Part shown: piece by piece, positions 8,529-20,084 of the stretch | How the letters are laid out: each line of letters begins with the position of its first letter | Numbering within the stretch: the stretch's first letter is position 1 | Source: Bettongia penicillata ogilbyi | Taxonomy: Eukaryota > Chordata > Mammalia > Diprotodontia > Potoroidae | Reading direction: 5' to 3' | Assembly: GCA_023548195.1 (NCBI GenBank) | Contig: JAJHZJ010000496.1 | Location: 9,496,070-9,560,069, forward strand | Length of the DNA: 64,000 nucleotides | Translations under genes and position numbers: made by a program | The notes under the pieces: model-generated | Told to the model about the DNA's origin: nothing | The model's input: the letters and a program-made list of their open reading frames with translations, nothing else | Databases searched by the model: none

Positions 8529-11500
8529 CTCACTTTTACTAAAAATGGGCAACTACCCAGATCCTCTTTAAAAGTCTTTGTGCTTTCTTGCTTGAATCCC
8601 CTTGGGAAGCTGTACAACCCTTACCATGTCAAAGCTGAATTATGGAAAGCAGTAAGTGTAGCACTTATCCCAGAGAACCAGGATGAAAATTCAAACCCCA
8701 GTGGTATTTAGGGAAAGCTGGAGGCAGAAGAAAAGGGAACACAGAGGTCCTCTGGGGAAGCAGCCTCAGGCTTCTACAGCCCAAGGCTTTTTCCTAGCCT
8801 CCTGGGAGAATTTCCACATAAGAGCTGTCTCCAATTCACATCAAGTTCTTTGTGGTTTGGAGCCTTTTTTTGTTTCCTATCAAGGGCATCTACAATATCA
8901 AAGAGGGCCTGTGGAGAGATCAATTCTTGACACAATGGAATGACTCAACAATGTTGGCTCCTCAGGCTTGATTGACAGGTCAGTGGGGAAGGGATCTCAG
9001 CACCCCTCATATCACACTGTGCAGCTTTACACTAACATGGAAAACTGGCACCGGAAATTCAAATTTGTCTGTAAACTTTAGTATCTAGTCTCATGGGTTC
9101 TTATTCAGATGTACTCTAAAAGTAAAGTGAGAGTAAGGTGGATGGGGCAAAAAGAAATATTCAACTCAATCAAATGAAACAGGGCAAAATGAGAATATCA
9201 TCCAACAAGCCCTGCAAGTCTCCCCAAGCCAGAACATACATTCATTGATAGGGAAATGAGATGAATATATTTAGCAGGGGAATATTAGATTTGGGGTTGA
9301 CATCTTGTGACAGCCCAGCTTGGAATTTAGCCAAACCATTTTTAATTCTCATCCTCACCTTTCTTTTCCTCTTTTCTTTTTTTTTGCAGAAAAACATGTC
9401 AGTTTCATAGGCCTGGCATTGATTTCTCAAACATACACTATAGAAGTCAAGCCTGACTCATACTCTGTAATCTGCAGAGACCTCTAGCATCTCACCACTG
9501 GCCCACTTCTATGCAGTGACAGGTGTTCTCTGTAAGGCAGAATAAGAAAACAAAGACTTTGTGATTCTGTAAAATCCACACCATCACCCCCCCCAGCCCC
9601 TAAAGACACAGTTTTCAGGCTCCAGCCTTCAGCATTACCTGACTTTGATGGATATTGCTGTTTTTTTCATCAGCACTTGTGAGCTGACCCAAAAAATGAA
9701 AAAAAATACCACCAGTTTTTAATCTTATTAGCTATAGAGATTTATTCAATTATTATTATTATTTTAAAATTAATTGATTGATTTTTACTTAGATAAAATT
9801 CAGTTTGGAACAGTGACAGCAGGGATCTCTAGGTACATTTTATAGAAACCAACTCTGGATTTTGCTTAATCAAGTTATAGGTGGCAAAGCCAACCAAAAG
9901 CAAGCAAACCTTTAAAACCAAAAACAAGTAAACCTTTAAAGACTTAGCTCTCTTCAACTTGACTTGTTTTTAGATAGGGAGACTCAGCTCAGCAACAGGG
10001 CATTTAACTGTGAAGGTCCATTTGTGTTTTGACAGGGAAAGCCCCAAAGAGCAAAATTAAAAGTAAACATCATCATACTATATGCAGTGTTGTCACTGTC
10101 ACTTTGAGACACTTAAGGGAGATGCATATACTTTCAATACTTATTCATTCAAGCCTGAACTCATTCACTAGATCTGGAGGCTATATTTCCTTCTGTTGTT
10201 GCTATTTTTTGTTTTGATTTATTTGTTTATATTCAAGATCTTTGAGTTTTCTTCTTTCTAAAATCTTTAATACTTTCAGTCTTTTTTCTCCTTTTATTTG
10301 CCTTATCACTCCTTCCCCCCTGATTGAGGTTTCCGTAGAAGCTGTATCTCAAAGTGTATCAGCCTTCTCCCATGATGTATACGTATATTGTAATTCATCA
10401 GCTTAAGTCTCTGCCCCATGTGACTTTTGGGTGCTGGGGACTAACCTCAGCTGTTTGCTGTGCTCTTTCACTCAGGCTGGATGGAGTGCTGTGCAACTAA
10501 ATACACAAATGTTATCCTCTCCTGATTACTTGTTCCCCTCTCCCTATTAGCTCTCTAGACTATCACAACACGCTTTTACTCCTCAGGCTACCTAAGCTAA
10601 CTGTTGAGGCCCAAGCAAACTTCCACAATCTGGAGATTGGGATCTCTATGGCACTGGGAAGAGAAAAGAGGGAATGAGGTGCAGAAGAGGGTTTGATGTA
10701 AGCCTCAATCATGTCTTTGTGCCTGCTAGTGAAGTCCTGGGAGGTGGCCGAGGGATGCTGGGTGATCTCAGGATCAGCAAGGGTTCAGTTCATTTACCTT
10801 CCTTTGGAATCTGGGTGTCCTAAACCATGGAAATAGCTGAAGTTGTTTTATCTTTAGCACATGATTTCTGTTTCAGAGAGGTTTGAGAGGTCCTGGGAAT
10901 TAGAGAAAATGTCTAGTCTACCTAATTTATTGCTCCCATGACCTAGAAATCAATAGTCAGTTCCAAAGGAAATTCAGATAATTTATCATTTTATTCAATA
11001 TCATATTTAAACAGAAGGAAAAAGAAACCCTGAAATACCCATGTGCCTTTTACAGAAGTGATAGACCAAGTGAGCAAAGACGGGTAAGGATGAGTAATTG
11101 GGGCAAAAGGGGTTATTTCCTCCTGGTCAGCAAATTGCTGTCCATGCAGGTGTGTTGGGGGTCAACCAATCTCCTAACTTATTTGAACAATTGATGGTAA
11201 CTTACTTCCCTTTGTTAGAATCACCCGACCTCTTTCTATCGGTGTCCCCTCAATGAAACATACGCTGTAAGGGAGAAAGCATAGCTTGAAAGAAAACCTT
11301 ATCCTAATACTATCTGGCAACTGATCTTCTGACCTAGATTCAGCACAATCATGTGTCTTTGATGTCCTTTCTGCCTGTCCAGGAAACTTCGTAGCATGGT
11401 CGCATGGTCAGCAACCCAAGATCCCTCAAGAGAGTATGTAAGGGACAATAAAGAGAAATTATCCCTAAACACTCAAACCCCACAAACAAAACCTTGTCCT
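8529..11500. other. 3 kb unassigned stretch
   Basis: The longest stretch without a recognised interspersed repeat in the first half of the window. It contains a C-rich run near 9590 and AT-rich simple sequence near 9750. Open frames (for example 8683-8943 plus, 86 codons) show no domain. The stretch could hold old unrecognised repeats or regulatory sequence. Confidence 0.35.
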
Positions 11501-11504
11501 TGCT

Positions 11505-11600
11505 GTGATGAGCTTAATCAGTCCACAAATATTTATGAAAAGCCTTTAATAGGACCTGCGCTGTTGTAGGGACTGCAAAATTGATCTCCTTCTCTCTCTT
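11505..11600 (-). repeat. possible L2 3' end
   Basis: Weak match: ATATTTATGAAAAGCCTTTA and GTTGTAGGGACTGCAAAATT follow the order of the L2 tail on the minus strand. Confidence 0.35.
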
Positions 11601-11824
11601 TCCTCCAAATGTTGATAGATTTCCGTATTCATTCAGCACAGTAAGAGCTAGTTTGTAAATATCAACACTGTGAAGTCTACTTCTTCCTGTTTAGGGGTGC
11701 TGCCAGAAATCAGCTCCAGGGTAGAAGGGAGGATGTTCAACTCCTTGGGGCTAATGGTCATGCAGCATCTTACTCAGCTATGCCTTCTCTGATGTGCCAT
11801 CATTCTTTAACAGAGGTTAATAAC

Positions 11825-12042
11825 CCAATCAATAATAACTTACATTTGTAAAGTTCTTTTGGTTTGGTAAAGTATGTTCCCACAAAATGCTTCAAGGGAA
11901 CAGTTACATGTAATATATTCATTTTATAGAGGAGAAAACTAAGGCTCCAGATGGTTAAGTGACTTGTCTATGCTCACCCAGTCAGTAAGAATCAGAATGG
12001 AAATTCATTCCCAAACTTTCTGTCTTTAATTCAGGGCACTAT
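11825..12042 (-). repeat. MIR-type SINE
   Basis: Begins AATAACTTACATTTGTAAAG, then ATTTTATAGAGGAGAAAACT and TTAAGTGACTTGTCTATGCT, ending near CAGGGCACTATC. Confidence 0.7.
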
Positions 12043-12044
12043 CA

Positions 12045-12300
12045 AGACAGGCAGCTGGCAGAGTTGATAAGTGCTGCCCTTTTAAGTCAGGAAAACCTGA
12101 GTTGAAATCCTCCCTTAAATATTAACTTTATGATCTGGGGCAAATCACCCAACCTCTCTCAACCTCACTTCCCTCATCTCGAAAATGGGAATAACCATAG
12201 CACCTACCTCACAGGGTTGCGAAGGTCAAGTGATACAACATGTCAATTGCTTTGCAACTCTTAAAACACTGTAGAAAGGCTGCCTATTATAATTATTTTA
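12045..12300 (+). repeat. MIR-type SINE, full length
   Basis: Complete layout: head GGCAGCTGGCAGAGTTGATA, core TATGATCTGGGGCAAATCAC, CTCACTTCCCTCATCTCGAA, then CTCACAGGGTTGCGAAGGTC and the tail GCTTTGCAACTCTTAAAACA. It lies tail to head with the preceding minus copy. Confidence 0.75.
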
Positions 12301-12685
12301 CCCTTCTTGCTGTCCAGGACTTTGTTGAAATGATTTTTCTTGAATAAACCTTCTGTACTTTTAGAACAAATCACCTTTAGCACCTTCCTCACAGCCCTAC
12401 CCTTGTAATCTATGGGTGAATACCCACACAAAAGGCTGACCAGCTGACATCCATCCCCAGACATGACACAGACAGCTTTGTCTATGAGATAAAAAAATAG
12501 AGTTGTTTGACCAGACAGCAGAAATGGCTTTATTCATAAACAGGCAAGTCCAGCATTAGATAAATTTCAAATTAAGCAAAGGTTAGGGGTAGAGTTTAGC
12601 GCCCCACCACATTCCTTCCTGTACTTGCCGACCTCTCTCTGGTCCTCAGGGCATTCGATACACTCTGTTTAACAGCAGAATTTAA
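12301..12685. other. unassigned non-coding sequence
   Basis: No assignment. The 67-codon minus frame at 12261-12464 starts inside this stretch and runs into the SINE tail; it is not a gene. Confidence 0.35.
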
Positions 12686-12689
12686 TCCT

Positions 12690-12795
12690 GAAGTCAGTGA
12701 TTGCTCTATTTTTTGTCTTTGTAACCACAGTATTTAGCTCATGTGCCTTGTATGCAGTAAAAGCTTAATAAATGTGTGCTGAATGGAATAGAGAG
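12690..12795 (+). repeat. L2 LINE 3' end
   Basis: Tail wording GTAAAAGCTTAATAAATGTG preceded by CCACAGTATTTAGCTCATGT. Confidence 0.6.
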
Positions 12796-12959
12796 CCTGG
12801 CTTGTAGTTGGGGTTTAATATGTTAGTGAATTCAATGGAGGGCCCAAAGCCCTTCTTTTTGGCTGCCCATATAAACCTTGGATCCCCTGTACCCTTGTCC
12901 TATGCTCCTTATATTCCCTAAAAATTTAAAATCAAGCTCCTACTTCATCAAAGTGTTAA

Positions 12960-13250
12960 ATTTAGTGAGGAGAGCAGCGTGCCTGTTTCTCCTTCACAGT
13001 GAGTGATGGAAAGCTGCTTGACACTCCCAGGGGTAGATGCATTTTCCAAAGAGCATGCTTCCTAATCCATGTGAATCACTCTTTGGTGGAATTTCAAACA
13101 GACTGTCAAGGCGAGGTGAATAATTTCAGGCAGAGTGGGAAGATATTTTAGCACATTGGGCTGGAGGTGGGAGGAGGGCTTCCTAACTTCCTTCAACCAC
13201 ACTGCTTGTTCTGTACATATGCATCATGAAAGCTTACTTTTCCCTTCCTA
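12960..13250. other. candidate conserved non-coding block
   Basis: Repeat-free by eye and balanced in composition, with AT-rich motifs such as GGTGAATAATTTCAGGCAG and a TGTGAATCACTCTTTGGTGG segment. Nothing codes here. The call rests only on texture and should be tested by alignment to other marsupials and to eutherians. Confidence 0.2.
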
Positions 13251-13681
13251 TCTTTTCACAAGGATAGGGAACTCCCAACGTAGAAACTCCCTCCAATAAT
13301 GTAGTTTATCAGCATGCCTTCTAATGGTCCTCATACAAGGTTGACTGTGGCAGACAGTAATTATACAATGAACCCTGGGTCATGACCTTGTGGCAAAAAA
13401 GGAACCTGAGCCAAGTGAGCTCCAAGTCTGTCTCTCTTTCCATAACACCTCTTAAAAGATTACCTTACAGGACACAATATGCCAGGCAAACCACTCATTG
13501 CAGACTGTCAAAACAAGTTATGGTTCATGAACGGATGCGATGGAATATTACTGTCTTGTTAGAAACAATGAATTTGATGCACACAAGGGCACTTAGGAAG
13601 GCTTATATGAACTGGTACAAGGTGAAGTAAGTAAAACCAGGAAGAAAATACACAGAAACAACAAAGCAAATAATCCAAAGC

Positions 13682-13942
13682 TTGTTGTTGCTACTGTTGA
13701 ATCATTTCAGACATGTCTGACTTCATAACCCATCTGGGGTTTTCTTGGCAAAGGTACTAGAGTGGTTTGCCATTTCCTTATCTAGCTCATTTTATAGATG
13801 AAAAACCGAGGCAAACAGGGTTAAGTGACTTTCCCAGGTTCACACAGATAGCAAGTGTCTGAGGCCATATTTGAACTTAGGTAGATGAGTCTTCCTGACT
13901 CTAGGCACAAGACTCTATCCACTGTGCCACCTAACTTCCCCA
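13682..13942 (-). mobile_element. Mar-1-type CORE-SINE
   Basis: Full-length reverse copy: GGGGTTTTCTTGGCAAAGGT, GTTTGCCATTTCCTTATCTA, GAGGCAAACAGGGTTAAGTG, then CTATCCACTGTGCCACCTAA. It splits the L1 3' end. Confidence 0.85.
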
Positions 13943-14019
13943 TGCATAGCTTACAAAATTATTACCAAACTTCACCCCAAAGAAGAGATAGCAGAAGGCA
14001 CTTTTAAAGAGGTGATAAA

Positions 14020-14367
14020 CCATGGGCATGGTGTGTGTGTATGTGTGTTCATCCTTCAATGCCAAAGAAGACCATACCATCTAAGAAAAGATGACATGAC
14101 TTACACTTGACTTTGTTTTGAGTGAGGGAGGGCTGTGCAGGTCACCAGTCTCACTTCTCCTCCAGAGCCATCTGAATCCAGTGACCAGATATTCATCAGG
14201 ATGACTGGAGAGGACCCAGGATGAGGCAATTGGGGTTAAGTGACTTGCCCAAGGTCACAGAGCTAGTGAGTGTCAAGTGGTTGAGGTGAGATTTGAACTC
14301 AGGTCCTCCTAACTCCTGCACTAGTGCTCTATTTACTGCACCACCTAACTGCCCCCATGGGCATGGT
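14020..14367 (-). mobile_element. second type of marsupial CORE-SINE with a 13 bp target-site duplication
   Basis: The head (reverse) reads TTTACTGCACCACCTAACTG and the core GTTAAGTGACTTGCCCAAGG. The 3' body differs from Mar-1: GGGAGGGCTGTGCAGGTCAC, CTCACTTCTCCTCCAGAGCC and GCCAAAGAAGACCATACCAT. CCATGGGCATGGT occurs at 14020-14032 and again at 14355-14367, a perfect duplication. A relative lies at 18.75 kb in the opposite orientation. I do not know its library name. Confidence 0.8.
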
Positions 14368-14575
14368 ACTCTAATCATCATGTCAGATTTTTGGATATCT
14401 TGGTGACTTTTTTTAAAATTGTTTTTCCACTGCTCTTTTTTTTATACTTCTTTGGTACATATTCTTTGTTATAAGCTCTCTGGGAGGGGGTTGGTAGTGA
14501 TACACTGGGACAAGTAGGTGATGTAAAACAAAGGATATTTATAAAATTATTACTTAAAAAATCATCACTCAAAGC

Positions 14576-14864
14576 AAAATATTTTCCCAAGGCCCAAGCA
14601 TTTATAATTAGTACCCAGAGCATTATGACTGATCTGAAGCCTCCATCTTAGTACCTTTGCTCAAAAAAAGAAAGGAGGCATTGCTTTAGAAGATCTCTAG
14701 AGAAGATTTTTTTCTTTCTTTTCTTTCAATAAGAAGATAAAAAAGGCTATCATTTCCTGTGCATAACTTCTGCCTAAATGACAACTTGGAATGCAGTAGA
14801 TTGGGGTGGGGTATGTGTGTTTGTGTGCACATGCATATGAGTGCACACATTATGTGTAGGAAAT
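14576..14864. other. unassigned non-coding sequence
   Basis: Nothing recognised; a GT/AC-rich zone starts near 14810. Confidence 0.35.
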
Positions 14865-14888
14865 ACACACACACACACACACACACAC
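14865..14888. repeat. (AC)12 microsatellite
   Basis: Perfect AC run following imperfect GTGTGCACATG sequence. Confidence 0.9.
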
Positions 14889-15809
14889 TCCTTTCTCCAG
14901 CTAATTCAGAATGACTTGGATTTACATAAGCCAGAGATGCTTAAGCATAGCAGTTTCTATGGTTACAGAAGAGGCTTTCTAAATATGGCTAGGGATGCAG
15001 GCAACTAAAGTGACTCAACTGTTTATGTTAAGTACAGTGTATTCCCTATTGAAATCTAATGATCTCCTCACTGCATTGAAGAAGCTTGCATCCAGATAAA
15101 ATTAACATTTCTAATACATTTGCAGAGATGGATTGCCTTAGCAATTGGTCAGCATTCGCTCATTTTTAGTTGATCACATCAGTGATTTGGAGGAAAGTAC
15201 TTTCCCTGTGTGATTAGACACTGGGGCTACAAATGATTGTCTTCTCTGGGCATGCCAGGATTCTGGCATATTCCATTCAGTCTTTTCAGGTTAGCTGATA
15301 CCAAATGCTAGAAGAAGAGAGAGCTTGGGAAATATTTTTTCCTTTAAAGGAGCCAGCCGGAGTTGACAGTATGCATGGTGGTATCAATCAAACAAGCCGG
15401 TGGTCCTAAAATATTCAATATAATGAATGGTTCAGGCAGGATAGGGTGTGCCTTCTCCCCCCGCCCCCCACCTTCCTCTTTCCCTAAGTGACAAAGGGCA
15501 GCTGTCTCTGTGGAAAAGCAGGCAGGAAATTGGAGTTGAGAAAACTACATCTTTTTAATATTTTGACTGCTTCTGTCCAAAGCAGACACATACATTTGAT
15601 CCTTGATAGGAAAGGGCTGGACTTAGGAATTGGTGGTTGAACAAAAGCAGGGAAAATAAAGTCTAATGGCCACTATCCTTAAAACAGAAGGATAGAGAAT
15701 GGTGAACATTCAATTTGGTATCAACTTTCAGAAATTCAGATATCCTAACTTTGAAACAAGATATTCAAAGCTATAGTGGATAGCAACCACTGGGGTTGGG
15801 GATAGAGAG

Positions 15810-15810
<1 letters not shown>
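14889..15810. other. unassigned; candidate conserved block at 15040-15330
   Basis: No repeat recognised. The part at 15040-15330 contains TAAAATTAACATTTCTAATAC, GCCTTAGCAATTGGTCAGCA and TAGTTGATCACATCAGTGAT, an AT-rich, homeobox-site-like texture with no simple sequence. This resembles vertebrate conserved non-coding elements but is only an impression. Confidence 0.25.

Positions 15811-15900
<90 letters not shown>
15811..15900. repeat. (TG)12(TA)33 compound microsatellite
   Basis: Twelve TG units pass directly into thirty-three uninterrupted TA units. Such a run is perfectly self-complementary. Confidence 0.97.
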
Positions 15901-15905
<5 letters not shown>

Positions 15906-16514
15906 CGCTTTAACTAGGTTGAGGTAACTGGTGAATTGTCTTAAGGTGCAATGTATTCATCCTTAATTGGACTTCTGTAATCAGGATCCTTCCTAACCCT
16001 ACTCCCACATCTTTCAAAGGTCACCTAATACAACCACACCTGACAAAAATGTACTGTCTTCTGTGTGGCTCCCATGATTTCCACTGAATTTGTCCATTGA
16101 CTCAAAATCTTACTTTTTGGTACAACACATGTGTACTTGACACAATAAATTTAGAAGAAAAAAAACCCTCTACAAAAGATTAAGGCTTTAGAGTTTTGTT
16201 TGAACCTTAAATCCCCTGACTCCCAAACCAATGACGATTCAGGTTATATCATGCCGCCATGAAATGTTACCCTGGAGAACAGCATTCTTCTGATGATCTC
16301 AATTTACAGCTGTTTTGTCCTCCTATGCCCTATTTAGGAAAAAGAGGGTCTGGCCAGTTGTTTCACTCATTAGGCCAGTTTTCTTTCCACCCCCTCCATG
16401 GCAGAAAATTACAATGGATTATTGTGGGACTCATGGACCAGAAGCAACAAAGTTAGAGCATCAATATATTGATTCTGCCCTACACCCACTTTCAAATACT
16501 TATCTTAGGAAGAT
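15901..16514. other. unassigned non-coding sequence
   Basis: Nothing recognised. Two overlapping short plus frames near 16.26-16.52 kb show no domain. Confidence 0.35.
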
Positions 16515-16640
16515 TATTAATTAAGTACCTAGTCTGTGTAAAGCCCTTCCTAGGTGCTAAGGATACCAAGATAGCTACCTTGAGATTTTGCTATTGCTGT
16601 AAGACTCTTACCATATAATGGGGAAGAAGAACACGCACAA
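16515..16640 (-). repeat. L2 LINE 3' end
   Basis: ATTAAGTACCTAGTCTGTGT, CCTAGGTGCTAAGGATACCA and TAATGGGGAAGAAGAACACG give the reverse L2 tail order. Confidence 0.55.
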
Positions 16641-16714
16641 AAAGCATAGCAAAACACCCCTCTTCAAGATTTCAATGTGACTCAAGACTAAAAGAACGGT
16701 GATGACTCCTTAGT

Positions 16715-17195
16715 TTCCATCAAGTATTGCCTCTACTTCCTATTCCAATAGTATTTTCTCTGGCCTTTCCCCATGTCTGGAATTCACTTTTTCCATTTCT
16801 GCCTCCTGGCTTCTCTAGTTTCCTTCATAACCCGGAAAAAAAATTTGTCTTCCACAAGAAACTTTGATTTATAATCCCCCTAATGCCAGTTCCTTTCCCC
16901 TCTGATTATCTTATTTTATTATATAATTCTATACAATATACATATATGTACACACATATGTGCACATATATCATGTACAAACAATATATATGTGGTATAC
17001 ATGTCATATACATAATACATACATGTGTAAGTATACATGTGTATACTGTATATGTTTACTTTTTTACATATTTTTACATGTTTCTCTTATTAGACTTTGA
17101 ATTCCTTCAGAACAGGAGCTATCTTTGGACTCTGTATTCCTAGATCTCAGCACAGTGAGTGGCACATAGTAGGTAGTTAATAAATGTTTGTTCAT
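16715..17195 (+). repeat. L2 LINE 3' region with internal TATG microsatellite
   Basis: Upstream part: CCCATGTCTGGAATTCACTT and CTCTGATTATCTTATTTTAT. Tail: GAATTCCTTCAGAACAGGAG, GTGGCACATAGTAGGTAGTT, AATAAATGTTTGTTCATTGA. A variable ACATATATG-type repeat has grown at about 16925-17075. Confidence 0.65.
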
Positions 17196-17404
17196 TGAAT
17201 GATGAATGATTTTCACAATTCAACAAATCAGCTTGCACTTGATAGAATGAATTACTGGTATGTACTTGAATGGGGAAGGTATTCTTATTTGATTACATTA
17301 GTAATGAACTGAGTATGGTAAGGGCAAGAGTAAGGTTCTAGCAAAATGCTATGAGAAACTTGAGGAGAAAATCAGTTTTCCTTGTCAGGGGAGCATCAAA
17401 GGAA
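17196..17404. other. unassigned non-coding sequence
   Basis: Nothing recognised. Confidence 0.35.
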
Positions 17405-17720
17405 AGACACCATGGGATTGGCATGGTGGAGTAGAAAGAATGCTGCCCTTGGAATAAGGAGTGACCTTATAGTGAATCTCAGTGACTCCCGCTCACTAAC
17501 TGTGTGACCTTGGGCATTGACATGGACTAGAATGAATTGACATGCCAGGAATGACTTGTACGTTGTGAACTCTGTTCTGACATGACCTGCTATGGACTCT
17601 TAACCCTTATAGACTTCAATTTTTTCATCTCTAAAATCAGGAAAATAATACCTTTACTACCTGCTCCATTGGTTTCTAAGAAATAAATGCAAACTTTAAG
17701 GCACTCTGTCAACATGGATT
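17405..17720 (+). repeat. MIR-type SINE with internal extra sequence
   Basis: Head GGCATGGTGGAGTAGAAAGA and CTAACTGTGTGACCTTGGGC are followed by about 100 bp of unrecognised GACATG-rich text. Then come the usual ATTTTTTCATCTCTAAAATC and a decayed tail AACTTTAAGGCACTCTGTCA. Confidence 0.55.
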
Positions 17721-18194
17721 CTCATTGTTACAGGTACTAGAGTTAGCTTTGAAGGAAAGTCGGGACTTAAATAGATGGGTATGGGGCAAAGGGAAAGCAA
17801 AGGGGAACTCCATTCTAGGTATGATAAAGTGGGGTTGGTCTAGGTTGTCCCCAAGAACGATTTCTTCTCTTAAATTACTGATCTATATGATACAAAGAGG
17901 ACTTAGATGTGGAGACACAAAGGAGGAAATTTATTATTTCAGCAGTGTTCTAAAGGGAGGGGGTCAATTATAATGGAGCAAAGGCATGGAAACAAGAGAG
18001 GACAGGATAGCTACTGACATTCCGTCTCTGGGCCACCCTTACTCTGACCACATGCTTACCTGAATATCCATCTATTGCCTGACTCCTGACAAAAAAACAG
18101 CTAGGTGCTTTCTGGCTTCTTGAATCCTTCAGAGTAGAGGAAGCTATTTGTGTGCTGAAAGGTACAGGGACTTTCTGAAATGGATTAGTCATTT
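17721..18194. other. unassigned non-coding sequence
   Basis: Frames of 82 codons on each strand, without domains. Nothing recognised. Confidence 0.35.
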
Positions 18195-18385
18195 CCTCAA
18201 CACAACTGCTAAACATGGAGGCTACTGGATGCCATTGAGTTTAACCCAATCCTTCCACCAATTTTGCAGATGAGCATAACTTGCCCATAGTCAGGCAAAT
18301 AATAAATAACTGAAACAGGTTGTGAGCTCAAGCCCTTTTGATTCTCTAGTCAGTGCTCAATTCACTATGTTACTTCACATGGAAT
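18195..18385 (-). repeat. MIR-type SINE
   Basis: TTTTGCAGATGAGCATAACT, TTGCCCATAGTCAGGCAAAT and TCAATTCACTATGTTACTTC in reverse MIR order. Confidence 0.6.
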
Positions 18386-18744
18386 TTTCAGACAATAGTA
18401 GATCCCTTTCCATTTGGTAACTCAATTTCTTGTCTACACTTTTAAAATATGCATGTCATAAGTTAATGTGTCTTGTTCCTTTGTAGAATTCTATCTTTTG
18501 GATGCTTTAAGAGCACAAGAAAGGGGATGGTTTGCCTCTTTATCTGTTTCTGTGCATGAAAGGAGGTTCCTGGAAGCAAATTCTGAGCATTTTAAGTGAA
18601 CAGGGGCAGAACCCATGATGTGAACCAGTTTCATATTAAATAATTTCTTAGCTAATATGTGGGTCTTCCCTTTCTGAAGTTTTGCCTGTACTACTACCAG
18701 AAAGCAAAATAAGAATTAAGCAAAATATGTCATGGTAAGCCTTA
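18386..18744. other. unassigned non-coding sequence
   Basis: Nothing recognised. Confidence 0.35.
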
Positions 18745-18995
18745 ATCACTGAAGCAATGCTGCCTCAGTCAAACTGGGCCTGTTCAAGACCTTAGCTTGC
18801 AAAAGCCAAGGTCTCCCACTGCATCCTGAGCCATCACTAGTCATCCTGATCTATATTTTGACACTGGACCCAGGTGGCTCTGGAGGAGAAAGTGAGACTG
18901 GTGACTTTGCACAGCCCTCCATCACTTAAATCTACTTCACCTCCGTGTCATGGTATCACCACCCTCATGTCATGGTCCTCTGAAAATGAAGGACG
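18745..18995 (+). mobile_element. CORE-SINE related to the 14.0 kb element
   Basis: Shares the 3' body with the 14.0 kb copy in the opposite orientation: CATCCTGAGCCATCACTAGT, GGCTCTGGAGGAGAAAGTGA, GTGACTTTGCACAGCCCTCC, and TGTCATGGTCCTCTGAAAAT at the end. The 5' part (CTTGCAAAAGCCAAGGTCTC) differs from the 14.0 kb head, which suggests two subfamilies sharing one tail. Confidence 0.65.
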
Positions 18996-20084
18996 ATCAG
19001 CTGCTACATGCTGCTGCCTTCTTCAGTCCATCAACTCACCTGTCCAGATTTCTTCAGAGTGCCCACCACTGGGACTTTCCTGGATCCCATGCCCCTTCCT
19101 ACCATATCTGTCTAGTCTATGTATCACAATACTTTCCTTTCTGGCCTGTCCAATTATTCATCAAGCCCTAGCACTGATGCCTTTTCTTGGAGGAAACAAA
19201 TCTTACGTTTATTTGGTTGGGTGGCAAAAGAAGTAGATAAAATATGAATTTTGAAAATTGTGAGCTTGCTGCCAGATCTCTTCTGTGGAGCCATAACCCT
19301 TCTAGTATAAAAGATTTTATGTTTGATGACTCCAGATCCTTGAATTTATGAAAATTCTGAATCAATTATCTTAATTAAAATAGCTTGAATTTGGGTTTGA
19401 ATCTTGCTTGATCATAGATATCACCTTGAATTTCTTTCTGGGAATGGGAGAGACCAATGAACCTTGAGAATAACATGGAATTTTCATCTTAGAGAAGACT
19501 GGATTGATTGCTTGAAAAACAGAATTAAGGCTGAGAAGTTAGAGCTGTGTTTTGGGCTAGGCAGACAAAGTAGAAAAGCAAGGCTGATTCCCAGACTTTG
19601 TCCCATTGGTTAGGTGGACTTTATAGTTGTCTAATTACTTATTCTGACTCAAATTTGTAAGTATCTTTATTGTAGTTTGGGAGAGCATGGATTCTGATTT
19701 CTTCAATAGGACAAGAACTCATTATTTATTCATCTTTCATTCATTTTAGTGATCTCAGGATTTGCTGGATGCATGCACTTATTGGGCTTTTCTAATTTAT
19801 TCCCCTTTATTGTGTGTAATTTCAATACTACCACCCAACTAAACAAATCAGAGCCTTTTCTTCTCCTCTGAAGAGAGGCAGTGTTGAAACCTGATATCCA
19901 ACATGTGAAAGAGATGACCAGTGATCAGACAAATGGCCTAAGAAGGACAGAGATCAATGAGTCATTACTCAATCTGGAAATCTTCTAGTTATAATCATTA
20001 ATATAAACAAGGAATCTGTAAGGGTCTTATATGAGCATGGACAGAAGTATTTGAACTTAACCTTTATGAATGAGTGAACAAATT
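18996..20084. other. unassigned 1.1 kb stretch
   Basis: No repeat recognised. The 120-codon plus frame beginning at 18874 starts inside the SINE and has no domain. Confidence 0.35.

Larger units (their letters stand above)
13380..14575 (+). repeat. L1 3' end (ORF2 terminus plus 3' UTR) invaded by two SINEs
   Basis: The end of ORF2 is visible as a broken frame, with GGAATATTACTGTCTTGTTA, AATGAATTTGATGCACACAA and TATGAACTGGTACAAGGTGA up to about 13680. The L1 text continues at 13945-14032 and again from 14355 with ACTCTAATCATCATGTCAGA and TTTTGGATATCTTGGTGACT. The gaps are exactly filled by two reverse-oriented SINEs. Confidence 0.75.

Noticed and set aside
11160..11480. Possible LTR because of an AATAAA signal near 11449
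   Set aside because: No terminal TG...CA pair, repeat partner or primer site was found, and the motif is common in AT-rich DNA.
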